Made by a program: the position numbers and the translations under genes
Shown: positions 46,636 to 58,537 of the stretch, piece by piece
Layout: each line of letters opens with the position of its first letter
Numbering within the stretch: the stretch's first letter is position 1
The notes under the pieces: generated by a model
The model's database searches: none
Told to the model about the DNA's origin: nothing
Seen by the model: the letters and a program-made list of their open reading frames with translations, nothing else
Assembly (NCBI RefSeq): GCF_964340395.1
Contig: NC_135561.1
Coordinates: forward strand, 18,158,240 to 18,222,239
Source of the DNA: Glandiceps talaboti
Lineage: Eukaryota > Hemichordata > Enteropneusta > Spengelidae
Direction: 5' to 3'
Length of the DNA stretch: 64,000 bases

Positions 46636-49600
46636 ATGGACGGAACGACGGGTTCGCTTCGCCAACGACATGGCGAATTTGTCGAAAATGCTAGTAATAG
46701 ACAGAATTTCATTCGCCAACAAGAAGAGCTAAAGAAACTTCTAGGCCTAGACAGTTTGCCTACTAGAAGTGATCAAAAATCTGTGCCAAGTTCCACGGAA
46801 AATCGTCCAAGTTCTCTGGAATACACGGAAGCTGTTTCGCAATGGTTGAACCAATACAGAATGCATGCGTCAATGTGGAGTTCAACTTACCAGTTAAACC
46901 CATTCTATATGATGCCGTTTTCACCGTTTACCCCGGTACCGGGACAGAATGGACAACCTGTAATGCAAAACGGATTTATACCCTCACAAACGAGCCAGAA
47001 CAGCACACCTTTACCCCCACAAACACCAGGAAGGACGGGATCACCGCCCAGTCAACAACAACAACGCCAAGAAGCTACACAGACGGCCCCGATATTAGAA
47101 GGCAAGTAGCCCTGACATTCCTATAACACAATATTTCTATCAAAGATTATACACAAGCATATATAATACCTAAATATATCGTTTTGGTATTAGTTGACGA
47201 GTTTTATAGTGACACAGAAATATAAAATTATAAAGCTACTGTAATTATTCTACTAGTACTGATAACAATAACATGTACCATAGGCCTCCACAGCCGAAAT
47301 CACTCCGAGTCTGAACATGTAATTTCCGGCCTCAATTTTCGAGGAAAAATAATTGGATGTCATTATTGACACGGTAATAATAATTGATTCCACATATCCT
47401 AATTTATTCACAAATCCTTAATTTGCTTTCAGTACTGAAAATAACTTCAAAATAAATTATTTTTGATCGTTGTTGGTAATGGTATTGACAGTACATTATG
47501 TACTCTACCTGTAAAGCGAGTAGTTCTTGCATTTTAATTTCAGTTTCAATTTCTCTACCAGACATGTTGCATTATACATGGTTGTTAGATATTGAATAGC
47601 ATTCCTCATCCCCACCCCACCAATTATATTTTGTCACTTTAGTCATAAACAGTGTCACTCATGGAGCTTTCTTAGATTTTCTTTATTTTTAATACAGTAC
47701 AGTTAGACAAAATAACCCATACTGTTGCATTGAATGCCTTCAAATACTGTGTCAACTCTATATTATTATACAGAGCACAAATTTAACTTTTGGGTTTGGT
47801 AGTCAAATTTCACCAAGTGAACTGTTTCAGTGACAATTTTCCATTGATTTTCGTTGGTCTAACAGACTACCACATTTAATAAATTTGGTTGTCAAGATAC
47901 AATGTTTGATAGTCTATATGTCCTAGACTACTACTAATGTCAAGCCCTGTTATAAGCAAATGATAAGTTGACAATATCTTTAAAAACAAGGTGGCAAACA
48001 AGCAAATTTCTTTGATGATTTCAAAATGACCAGGAACAAATTCATATGGTAAAGTTGTAGTGATTTCAACAGTACATGTACTTTAAAATTTCAAATAAAT
48101 TGGTTTCCTAAGGAGCATTCATCCTTTTGATGTAATCCTATGACATTAATGATTACTGTAACATTAGTGAGACTAGTATCCGGTAGTCTGAAAGGTCCAG
48201 TTGGTGAGAGAGTACATTACCATATATAAGCAAAGGAATACCTGGACCTCTCGGGCTGTAATGAGACAGGCCAAAAATTATCCCAAAAGTGAAAAAATAG
48301 ATAAATTATAGATACAGTATTATTATCTGGATATCAATTTTGCAGACCTCTAGTTAGATACTCCCTTGTCATTTTCCTTTCATGTCACTCTCATTTCATC
48401 TCAGACATTTTTATTTTCAAGACACTACGCTACATGTGCATATATATTCACTTTGTTTTGTTATACAGGGAAAGAATACCAAATACCATCAGTGTATAGA
48501 AGAGTTACAGCAGAGTTTATAGATTTTATCATATTATTTAGCATCAAAATTCTCTTAACCTTGTTTGTGATGGAATACACAGACACAATAGGGTAAGTAC
48601 TGTGCACTATGTACTGTGTCATATGAACTGAATGTTGTAATATTTAATTAATGTTTTGAATACCAGTGTGCTCTACATTATAGAGCAGCCAGGGTGCTAA
48701 CACTGTCCTTGCCACTCAGGCCACCATGCTTGGCAGGTTTCTTCCATAAAGTGTTCTCCCCATATAGAGAAACCGGGGTGCTAACACTGTCCCTAACAGT
48801 AACACCCACGTCACCATAATTGGCAGGTTTCTACTGTGCTTCAAAAGTGTTCTACCATCCGTGAGTTTTAGCAATCTTTGAATGGAAATATTATAATAAT
48901 GCATTCACATGAAGAGAAATGGTTTATTCCAATGTCCATGTCTGTATGTGTTAAATATAATATAAACATGTCGGAGTTTGTTTCAATGTTGAAGACATGT
49001 ATACATAGCATATGCTGATCATTATGTAAATAATTATGCAAATACCACATGATTGATATGTAAATTGTTATGCAAATTAGCTGTCCTCGTTGCAATCCTT
49101 GGGAAAATACTAGAATACATGTCCCACATGTAGCTGTAATGGCTGGCCCTCCAGGCTTTGGTATTTTGTATTTTGTAACCATCATAGATGAATAGTCAGT
49201 CTCAAATCACCCAACACTGTTTCATGTCCATTATAATATACCACAATGCTTAGCTATTCAAAATCATACATTTTATACCAGTGTTGTCAATACACCCACT
49301 AATCCTTCCCCTATAAACCTGTGTAGTGACCCTGGGCAAAGATTCTAACATCTGCACCCACTATTATGGTATTGTATGAAATGAGTGTACAGCTACTACA
49401 AAGTAACCATACCAACATGTCTTTTGTCAAGATTAGAGAACACTAGACCCAGTCAGTGTGTATTGTTCCAGTTTAGTAAACTTAGTAACAGGGGAGTTGT
49501 TACAACTGATAATATAGTAACTTACTGATAATATATCAGCCTGTAAAATTAAAATTTTGTCAGGTAAATATTATGGTACTTATGATTCAATCTCAGGCTT

Positions 49601-52600
49601 TTACATCAGTGAATTATCTTATCAGTGGAACCATGAGGATTGTATAGGAGCAGTGTGCCCTCTAATCCAATTTGATGTGCCACTGATGCACACAATTTCT
49701 AACGACACACCAACATTTGGCATTCATATGTCTCTTACTTCATGGTAACTCACAACAAATGCCTTTTTCTATCAGACTAACCCACAACAACAGAATTTGG
49801 CTATCATTAGAGGGCAGACTGTACAGGAGCACTCTTTTGTTGTGGACCAACTTTATCTATAGTTCTTCATACCTAAATTTTAATCCTAACCCAAACTGGG
49901 CACAGCCCACGCTACGTAAGTGTAAACAAATGTTGGCAACAATCTGTATTTGAACTCAATTTAAAACTAAGAATCCTAGAACATTACATTCTCGAAAGCC
50001 AGGGCACATGCACTGTATTTCTGTTGACACAATGAGCACAAGCATGTTGTGGACATTTTGGCGAGCATGTTTTGAACAAAGCCATAAAGAGGCCTGTGGT
50101 TAGTGATGATGCAATGTTAGGGTTAGGGATGTTTGACTAAACAGCCAGTCTGAGTTAACATTTCATTAGTTATCCCTTTATTTAATTCATAATCATGATC
50201 TCATGAAAAAATGATTCAGATGTGCCAATATTACTATGTTATGCATTGTCCAACAATTTTTTGGGGCCTTAGTAATAGTACAATGCCAGTCTGCTAGTTT
50301 ACAAGACATTATTACATAGTTTTATAAACCAGCCATTCTGTGTACTATACATGTAGCCAAGTTCTTGTTCTAAAACCCCATTTTCTCTTGTTTACATATC
50401 TAGAGATCAAACAGACTTTACTATGAAATTTTTATTGGAAGAACTAGATGAAGAAGCCACTATGGAAGACTTACAGCAGATGTTGATAATGGCGTTACTT
50501 TACAGACTGGGTGTTTGTATCTATGAGGTAAGTGTTGTTTACAGACTGGGTGTTTGTACTTATGAGGTAAGTGTTGTTTACAGACTGGGTGTTTGTATTT
50601 ATGAGGTAAGTGTTGTGTACAGACTGGGTGTTTGTATTTATAAGGTAAGTGTTGTTTACAGACAGGGTGTTTGTATTTATGAGGTAAGTGTTGTTTACAG
50701 ACTGGGTGTTTGTATTTATAAGGTAAGTGTTGTTTACAGACTGGGTGTTTGTATCTATGAGGTAAGTGTTGTTTACAGACTGGGTGTTTGTATCTATGAG
50801 GTAAGTGTTGTTTACAGGCTGGGTGTTTGTATCTATGAGGTAAGTGTTGTTTACAGACTGGGTGTTTGTATTTATGAGGTAAGTGTTGTTTACAGACTGG
50901 GTGTTTATATTTATAAGGTAAGTGTTGTTTACAGACTGGGTGTTTATATTTATAAGGTAAGTGTTGTTTACAGACTGGGTGTTTGTATCTATGAGGTAAG
51001 TGTTGTTTACAGACTGGGTGTTTGTATTTATGAGGTAAGTGTTGTTTACAGACTGGGTGTTTATGAGGTAAGTTGTTTACAGACTGGGTGTTTGTATTTA
51101 TGAGGTAAGTGTTGTTTACAGACTGGGTGTTTGTATTTATGAGGTAAGTGTTGTTTATAGACTGGGTGTTTGTATTTATGAGGTAAGTGTTGTTTACAGA
51201 CTGGGTGTTTATGAGGTAAGTGTTGTTTACAGACTGGGTGTTTGTATTTATGAGGTAAGTGTTGTTTACAGACTGGGTGTTTGTATTTATGAGGTAAGTG
51301 TTGTTTATAGACTGGGTGTTTATATTTATGAGGTAAGTGTTGTTTATAGACTGGGTGTTTATATTTATGAGGTAAGTGTTGTTTACAGACTGGGTGTTTG
51401 TATTTATAAGGTAAGTGTTGTTTACAGACTGGGTGTTTATAGTTATATGGTAAGTGTTGTTTACAGACTGGGTGTTTGTATTTATGAGGTAAGTGTTGTT
51501 TATAGACTGGGTGTTTGTATTTATAAGGTAAGTGTTGTTTATAGACTGGGTGTTTGTATTTATAAGGTAAGTGTTGTTTATAGACTGGGTGTTTATATTT
51601 ATGAGGTAAGTGTTGTTTACAGACTGGGTGTTTGTATTTATGAGGTAAGTGTTGTTTACAGACTGGGTGTTTGTATCTATGAGGTAAGTGTTGTTTACAG
51701 ACTGGGTGTGTGTATCTATGAGGTAAGTGTTGTTTACAGACTGGGTGTTTATGAGGTAAGTGTTGTTTACAGACTGGGTGTTTGTATTTATGAGGTAAGT
51801 GTTGTTTACAGACTGGGTGTTTGTATTTATGAGGTAAGTGTTGTTTATAGACTGGGTGTTTGTATTTATGAGGTAAGTGTTGTTTACAGACTGGGTGTTT
51901 ATGAGGTAAGTGTTGTTTACAGACTGGGTGTTTGTATTTATGAGGTAAGTGTTGTTTACAGACTGGGTGTTTGTATTTATGAGGTAAGTGTTGTTTATAG
52001 ACTGGGTGTTTATATTTATGAGGTAAGTGTTGTTTACCGACTAGGTGTTTGTATCTATGAGGTAAGTGTTGTTTACAGACTGGGTGTCTGTATTTATAAG
52101 GTAAGTGTTGTTTATAGACTGGGTGTTTGTATTTATAAGGTAAGTGTTGTTTATAGACTGGGTGTTTATATTTATGAGGTAAGTGTTGTTTACAGACTGG
52201 GTGTTTGTATTTATGAGGTAAGTGTTGTTTACAGACTGGGTGTTTGTATCTATGAGGTAAGTGTTGTTTACAGACTGGGTGTTTGTATTTATGAGGTAAG
52301 TGTTGTTTACAGACTGGGTGTTTGTATCTATGAGGTAAGTGTTGTTTACAGACTGGGTGTGTGTATCTATGAGGTAAGTGTTGTTTACAGACTGGGTGTT
52401 TATAGTTATATGGTAAGTGTTGTGTGTAGGTCCTAGGTGATGTAAAATCATGAAATGACTCTCCAGAACCCATAGTTTATGAAAATGTCTCTATTTCCTG
52501 GAGTCGCGTTCCCCTGTAACATTGTAAAGTGAACTCTTGGCTGGTACTTAAGTATGTCAATGTGGATATGTGAAATGTACATGTATATAACTGAAATCAC

Positions 52601-55600
52601 CCTCTGTGTACAGTTGACTGAATATTATATTATATGTGTTGACTGGAATCTAACAGTAATCAATGCTACAGAAACATCAGTGTAGACACACACAATTTTC
52701 CACTGAGTAATATAATTATATTTCAGTAAATATAATATTCGGAGTACTGTAAGTTGCTATGATATATGATAATTTGTTACTAATTGCATTTCAAGGCCTC
52801 CACCCTATATACAGTCAATTAAGACAAAACACACTCTATGATAGTCACTTAACAGCCTTCAGTGATATAGACTAATGACCCTTAGTGACCTCAATTTGCA
52901 TACAGTGGGCACTGTTACAGTAGAACAAGAGACCTACTAGTGATTTGCTTTGATTCTGAAAAGAAGAATTGCCTGAGAGCAATGTGTTATAAAACACTTA
53001 TTACTTGGCCTTATATGGGCACAAGTAGATGTCATATAAATTACCCCTCATGCTGTTATGTAGCTACTATTTCCCCTTGACTTTCTGCATAACAGCCCTC
53101 ATGTTGATAAATGTCTACTAGTGGCCTAATAGCCAGGCAATAAGTGTGTAGCCAACGGTAGTTTAGCTGAATATTGTTGGCAAATACTTGTGACCTAAAG
53201 GCCCCTTAGGTCACTCGGCTGAATGAAGAAAAATGTTGGGGAATAACATCTAATTGTTACACAACCAACAATTAACCAAAGATAACATTTCTCCTGTTCA
53301 GACTTTGTCAAAATATCTGTTCACTGGCATTTCCACTAAGTGGTAAACATTACTGGTAGGTAATAAGAACCTGTGGTTGTAACAAGAATAGTGGTTTTGT
53401 TAAGGTTGGGAAGCAGGTGAAATCTACCTGAGTTCCCTTTTCATTTTACCAACGTACCCACCAAAATCATGATACAATGTATGGGAACTATGCCAGTTTT
53501 ACTATAAGTCCCCTTTCTGTTACCATATTCACAAACTTTAGCAAAAACACTGAAGAACAGTTTATTATGATGATTTACCAACCTGATGAATATCTTTAAA
53601 GAACATCAAACATGAGTTTATTGGACAGCTATTGCATTTTTTCTGTCACTTCAAACAGAATGCTATGTTGATAATCTTTTTCTTATCTTCTTTGCAGACA
53701 TTTTTCCTTAGGAGAGGTGTGCGATATTTTGGTGGTGCTACCCCTGGCAAACGTCTTCTTGGTCTGAGAGTGATAACTAGTGATAGAGTGTTAGACTTAG
53801 GAAACAACAAAGTTTTGGTATTTAGTGGAGAAGATATCGGAACTTGGAAGTGAGTGATTTTTACTTCTCTTCAATTTAATTTTCCCATATTTTGAGAATG
53901 AATGTAGAATGTTGATAGACTCTGGGTTCATAGTTACAAATTATATAATTTTTACTCACAGAGTCAAAACTTCTTTGGAAGCAATTCCCAAATTTTCACT
54001 GATGTCTTATTCCAGGAATAATGACAGGATGTTTTGATGTGAAACAAAAATAACAATTGAGAACCACAGTGTTACAGACTCTGCTCATATGTTGTCCATT
54101 AGACTTGCCAAAGTAGTGAACCAAGAACACACAAGACCTCTCATGTAAGGTCGAAATGTCAGAAATAAAGTTGTAACATAGATTAAAGAACTTGTCCACT
54201 TTTTACCAAACCCAGTTTTATATATTATTCTCAAGTCCATGTCTCTAAGTTGGTCATCCTTGCAGTAGGATTGACAGCAATTTTCGCAACAAACTCAAAG
54301 AACACAAACAGTCCACAGTCCAGTACAAAGTCTCTAATCTAATCTAATCTAATATAATCCAAACAATTGATAATGTGCCAGACTTTTGAATCAAAGTACT
54401 GTGCAGTGGTGCCAATAAGGGTCAATCCACACAAAATGCATTTTTGAACAAATGTCTCTTTAGTTTGTTGTTGAAAGTACTGTCCTTTTATAGCACATGT
54501 GATTAACTAGTATTGTTCTGTTATTCAAATGTGATAATATATGCAGAATTGTCACTGACCTTGGGACATGATGCAAAAAAATGAAAAAGTGAAAATATGT
54601 CAATGTTATTTGTAGGTTTCAAAACATAAAATGAATTTTACTATGAATTCAAATGTTAAAGTAGCTGCACCAGCTGCAAGTGGAACATTATTTAGAATTG
54701 TTTTGTTAGATATAATGATTTAATCATAATATTGTACACCTGAACAGTATTGATTCACATGTGGGTAAACATATTTATGTATCAGTAGACATAGTATATG
54801 TATAGTGTAATATATCAAATCAAAATGATTTTTAGGTCCACATCCTAAAATCAGCACCCCAACGAATCACGATATCAACATATTGCATTACTACTTAGAG
54901 ATAAAATATACCTATATTTACCGCAGTTGCGTATCCTGTGGGTGGAGGGTCTATGATTTGACATATACGATGTCTAATATTTAACAATTTTCAGTGAACA
55001 TATTGTTGGTTGTCAAATTTAAAAAAAATAATACCCAGTTACAGCTAGTGCACTTGTTAGAGTGTGTAACTTTACGGTATTTGATGTTTACCTTTATTTC
55101 AATATGTTAATCAAACAACTAAAACATATTGATTCATGTTATGTACATGTAACTACATGTCATACAGCTTACTACAGGAATTTAAATATGATAGAAAATA
55201 GTATTTATTTAAGTATGTTTCATTATGAAATAAAAGTAACTATCAAATGCCATAAAGTTACAGATTGTACCCTGCTGTCATATCAATATGGTATACAACC
55301 ATGATAGCCGTTATTTAGAAATACCTGTGATCAGAATATCGTTTCATCAGTGGTGGACTATTAAAACTAGCTGTGAAGGTGCTGAAAAGTCTTCTCCTTA
55401 TCACTCTAACAAACTAACAAACTGACTATTATTGATACAAAAACAACAGTGGTTGGCTCTGATGTAAATTCATGTGGATCGTTTAATCAATTTGTTTATA
55501 TCTGTGAAAGTTAGACATGTGTATACTACATGTACTAGTAGTGTGTATGAAAGACAGCAAGCTGCAGTTTCCGAAAAAATATATATTCATCAGAAATTAC

Positions 55601-56188
55601 ACCATGTTTCGGTCTCACATGAGACCTTCTTCAGGGATCTAAAATTGAAAAAATACAATGGAACAATTACAAAATAATATATCAAACTGCAACTAAGAAG
55701 ATCACCTGTGTCAGAATGAAATGTCAGTGTAATTTCTCATGAAGAATATATTTTTTTGGAAACGGGAGGTTGGTCTCTTTCATACCAACTACAATATTTC
55801 CCTCAAGTCCTGTTTCCATATACCGGTACAACAAAAACAGATGCTCGCCTGTAGTTGGACTGATAATTGTTCTACTTGTAAACCCTTATGTATACCACTA
55901 TATGAACTGTGATTTGTAATTTTACTTGTGCAATATCAACATGTACCCATTAGATGTGTTGTTATTTAATGAAATACTGACTGAAGTATCGTCTTTTCTC
56001 TTTTCTTTATTTGCAGTGCACTTATTCGATCCCTGGTAAAAAATTTCTCCATGGCATTTTTCTTTCCAGTCTATTTAACAATATTATTTTATCAACACAA
56101 CCGTGGTGCATACGACATCATAGCTGGTACGATGGTAGTTACTGGTCCACGATATCGACGCTACGGTGCTCAGAACATACAGAGATGA
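46636..56188 (+). CDS. FAM8A1: FAM8A1 orthologue, RDD-domain ER membrane protein, five exons
   Basis: Exons are 46636-47101, 48469-48592, 50404-50527, 53698-53849 and 56017-56188; phases join correctly to 345 aa. Human FAM8A1 is about 413 aa, the difference being the N-terminus. The N-terminal part (1-155) is polar, Q/P-rich and carries YTEAVSQWLNQYRMH and LNPFYMMPF, matching conserved FAM8A1 blocks. The RDD domain starts at YRRVTAEFIDF in exon 2. Three hydrophobic segments lie near 173-190, 220-238 and 299-316. Signature motifs are EELDEEATMEDLQQM (exon 3), GGATPGKRLLGLRV (exon 4) and HNRGAYDIIAGT (exon 5, D322). In mammals FAM8A1 is a cofactor of the HRD1-HERP ER-associated degradation complex; the role here is by orthology. 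Intron 1 appears to use a GC donor (AAG|GCAAGT). Intron 3 begins with a 39-bp minisatellite that includes the exon end. The start is the first ATG after an in-frame-free upstream stretch and lies in a CAAGATGG context. Confidence 0.95.
48665..48860 (+). repeat. Two-copy tandem duplication in FAM8A1 intron 2
   Basis: ggtgctaacactgtccttgcc ... ggcaggtttctt ... agtgttct is repeated as ggtgctaacactgtccctaac ... ggcaggtttcta ... agtgttct, about 105 bp apart. Confidence 0.75.
50502..52430 (+). repeat. 39-bp minisatellite made of FAM8A1 exon-3 end plus 5' splice site
   Basis: The unit is 26 bp of exon 3 (acagactgggtgtttgtatctatgag) split here as ACAGACTGGGTGTTTG and TATCTATGAG, followed by 13 bp of intron (GTAAGTGTTGTTT). 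About 50 copies are present; several units are shortened to 30 bp by loss of 9 bp, and variants include cagac/tagac and tatc/tatt/tata. The first copy is the genuine exon end at 50527. Every unit carries a consensus donor GAG|GTAAGT. Because 39 is divisible by three and the unit has no stop in the exon's frame, the FAM8A1 frame stays open to about 51103. The last unit diverges (agttatatGGTAAGTG) and abuts a dispersed repeat at 52433. Confidence 0.97.
52433..52520 (+). repeat. Dispersed repeat family H, copy 3 (partial)
   Basis: Partial copy that starts directly after the 39-bp minisatellite (gtgatgtaaaatcatgaaatg, ctccagaaccca). The right end of the array is therefore bounded by this element. 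Confidence 0.65.
52925..53150. repeat. Dispersed repeat family F, copy 3, in FAM8A1 intron 3
   Basis: gcctgagagcaatgtgttataaaacacttattacttggcc ... gtagctactatttccccttg ... atgtctactagtggcctaatagccaggcaataagtg. Confidence 0.6.
53402..53550 (+). repeat. Dispersed repeat family G, copy 4
   Basis: gggaagcaggtgaaatctacctgagttccc ... ccagttttactataagtcccctttctgttacc ... aactttagcaaaaac. In FAM8A1 intron 3, 150 bp before exon 4. Confidence 0.65.
54326..54358 (+). repeat. (CTAAT)n microsatellite
   Basis: Five copies of taatc/ctaat in FAM8A1 intron 4. Confidence 0.8.
54656..55059. mobile_element. MITE family B, in FAM8A1 intron 4
   Basis: Ends are ttaaagtagctgcaccagctgcaag and cagttacagctagtgcac. 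The interior shares gattcacatgtgggtaaac and ccacatcctaaaatcagc with the other copies. Confidence 0.75.
55590..55640 (-). other. Hairpin with hammerhead-like core motif
   Basis: The minus strand reads CTGAAGA (55634-55628), then a 6-bp hairpin GGTCTC-ATGT-GAGACC, then GAAAC. This order (CUGANGA, stem II, GAAA) is that of the hammerhead ribozyme core. An extra A lies between core and stem, and I see no convincing stem I, so an active ribozyme is not supported. The plus-strand form (tttcggtctcacatgagaccttcttcag) may instead be a transposon-end palindrome. Confidence 0.35.
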
Positions 56189-56400
56189 GTATAGATGATC
56201 ATTGTAGTAAAAGGTAGATAGCTACTGGTCACTAAGTAACCACTGAAGACTTAATGTAGAACTAGTTTGCAGCTTGCTGTGGAGTACTGTACTTTGAACA
56301 GGGGTTTCTCAATTCAACAGTCGTGTGATGATCACTTAAGAAGTGTGAAACTCCGAGTAACAACTTATGACATCCTTATTCCTTGGATTAAGTCTGTGTA

Positions 56401-56432
56401 TACATATACATACATATATATATATATATTTC
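56401..56432 (+). repeat. (TA)n microsatellite
   Basis: atacatatacatacatatatatatatatatt, just downstream of FAM8A1. Confidence 0.8.
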
Positions 56433-56457
56433 TACAGTGATTTCATTTCAGTGTTTT

Positions 56458-56625
56458 TGTTAGGAGTGGGAAGGAGATGAAAGCTAACTTTGTTTCACCG
56501 GTGCTTTCCCTGCATCCCACCAATTAAATATTGTGGTACTAGGTATGGAAACCGATGCAAGTTTTATCACATTTCTTCCCATTGTCAGCAAGGTTCCCAA
56601 ATCTTAGCAAAAACACAAGTTTTCA
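56458..56625 (+). repeat. Dispersed repeat family G, copy 5 (diverged)
   Basis: gtgggaaggagatgaaagctaac ... gcaagttttatcacatttcttcccattgtcag ... cccaaatcttagcaaaaacac. Lies about 270 bp downstream of the FAM8A1 stop. Confidence 0.55.
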
Positions 56626-57084
56626 CTCAGAGATATAAGTAAGTCAAAAGTGTTTTCATGAGGGTTTTATCAGAAAAGAGATTTCCATGAAAATTTAGTC
56701 TAAAAGAAAATAAGTACTCCACAGCATTAACAAATTTGCCGACACTTTTACAATAAAAAACAAAAAAACTTACAGTAAACCTATTGAAGGTTCAAGACGG
56801 ATAATTGAGGGGTCAGTTTTAACACATTTTAAGAATAAACCTGTAAGATAATTATCCTATCATATCCCACTTTTTTTTATTCACAATAACTGCCAAATTG
56901 TATTTTGACAATTTATTGAGAAATAACATTGTAGATTTCTTAGAAACAGTATAGAGAACAGTCATTATTCTTACTATTTTGCAATCAATGATATCAACTG
57001 TAAATCAGGTGTATGTGTTCTACTGGTACAATATTAAAACACGTTGTATAAAGCCTGATATAACCCATGTTTTATTTCTACAAA

Positions 57085-57492
57085 CCAAGGACCTGTATGA
57101 TTCATACACCTCAAGGAGGGTTAAGGACTTGTATGATTAATACACCTCAAGGAGGGTTAAGGACTTGTGTGATTAATACACCTCAAGGACGGTTAAGAAC
57201 TTGTATGATTAATACACCTCTAGGAGGGTTAAGGACTTGTATGATTAATACACCTCTAGGAGGGTTAAGGACCTGTATGGTTAATACAAATCAAGGAGGG
57301 TTAAGAACTTGTATGATTAATACACCCCAAGGAGGGTTAAGGACTTGTATGATTAATACACCTCTAGGAGGGTTAAGGACTTGTATGATTAGTACACCTC
57401 AAGGAGGCTTAAGGACCTGTATGGTTAATACACCTCAAGGAGGGTTAAGGATGTGTATGATTAATACAAATCAAGGCGGGTTAAGTAAAACT
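57085..57492 (+). repeat. 36-bp minisatellite, about 11 copies
   Basis: Unit ggacttgtatgattaatac followed by acctcaaggagggttaa, with variants cctcta and aaatca. Since 36 is divisible by three, a 142-codon frame (RTCMINTPQGGL repeats) opens by chance. Confidence 0.94.
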
Positions 57493-58149
57493 TGAATTAT
57501 TTCCAGAAATCTGCACATTTATTGTATATAAAGACTTTCTTGCACCTTAATATGTTGTAACATTACTCGGATAATCTTTGACCCACTGAAACTAACCTTT
57601 GACCTGAGAATACAGGAATTGTTCAAAGGTCACTGTACAAGATGGTGAACTTTGTCTACATCAATTTTGTGACATTCATATACTTTACATGAAGACAAAT
57701 AAAACTTATTTAAAACTTATCTGATCACTAGTACAAATCAGAAACCCACAGTGACAATACCCCTTATGTTACTCTTAATTTCCTTCACTCTTTAGGATAT
57801 TGAAAATAAATATTTGAGGCTATTGAATGAATACAGTTGAGTTTTGGTAAATGATGGCCAATGATGCTTATGTGAAAACTAGAACTTGTAGAGAAATGGA
57901 TAATTGAGCTAGGTTATCACATAGATAATGGACAATTGAATTATTTCACTATCTATCAGACTTTACCATGTCTCATTACCAGTTACTCTAAGACAGTTAT
58001 TATACCTTGACATATACAACTGGATGACAAAATGGTTAAAGAGACACAAGCTGAGTTTGTAAGCTTTTTATTCTGGGTGAAAGTCCTGATAAACATTGAT
58101 AAAAGTATTCTGACATTAATGCTTGTAATACAAAGTCATACGGTGAGTG

Positions 58150-58349
58150 TGCATTATCGCGAGCAGTGCCAGTCTTGCAGAACAGTATACCATTTGAACT
58201 TCGTTCTTCGTCAACTATCGATAAATTCAAGAAGGACATCAAGACACATCTGTTAGCAAGAGCTATCTAACTTTTACATCAATCTACTATTGTCCTGTTC
58301 AGCACCATAGAACATTATGTCGTATTGGATTTTGGCGCAATACAAATTC

Positions 58350-58383
<34 letters not shown>
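58150..58383 (+). mobile_element. LINE 3' fragment with (GATT)n tail
   Basis: The end of a reverse-transcriptase ORF is readable as NSIPFELRSSSTIDKFKKDIKTHLL with a stop at 58268. This is the common C-terminal signature (W/xNSLPxxLR...FKxxLKTHLF) of L2/CR1-like elements. A short 3' UTR ends in tttggcgcaatacaaattctttt and a (GATT)n repeat. It is severely 5'-truncated. A minus-strand copy of the same family lies at 45455-45680. Confidence 0.8.
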
Positions 58384-58385
<2 letters not shown>

Positions 58386-58537
58386 GCTGTTGCTAATACA
58401 TGCCCATGATGACAATAATAATCTGTGTAGGTTTCCACTCTTATTTAGTATACATGTATACTAAATTATACCATTAAATCATATAATGTATTATTCCTGA
58501 ATATCAGGTTTGAGTTCTATTAAATGCTTCAGTATTG

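Noticed and set aside
51061-52473. 470-residue open frame on the minus strand (repeats of KHPVCKQHLPH).
   Set aside because: It is the antisense of the 39-bp minisatellite, whose length is divisible by three. No start context, splice signals or non-repetitive coding sequence support it.
57067-57495. 142-residue frame with RTCMINTPQGGL repeats.
   Set aside because: 36-bp minisatellite; the frame closes as soon as the array ends.
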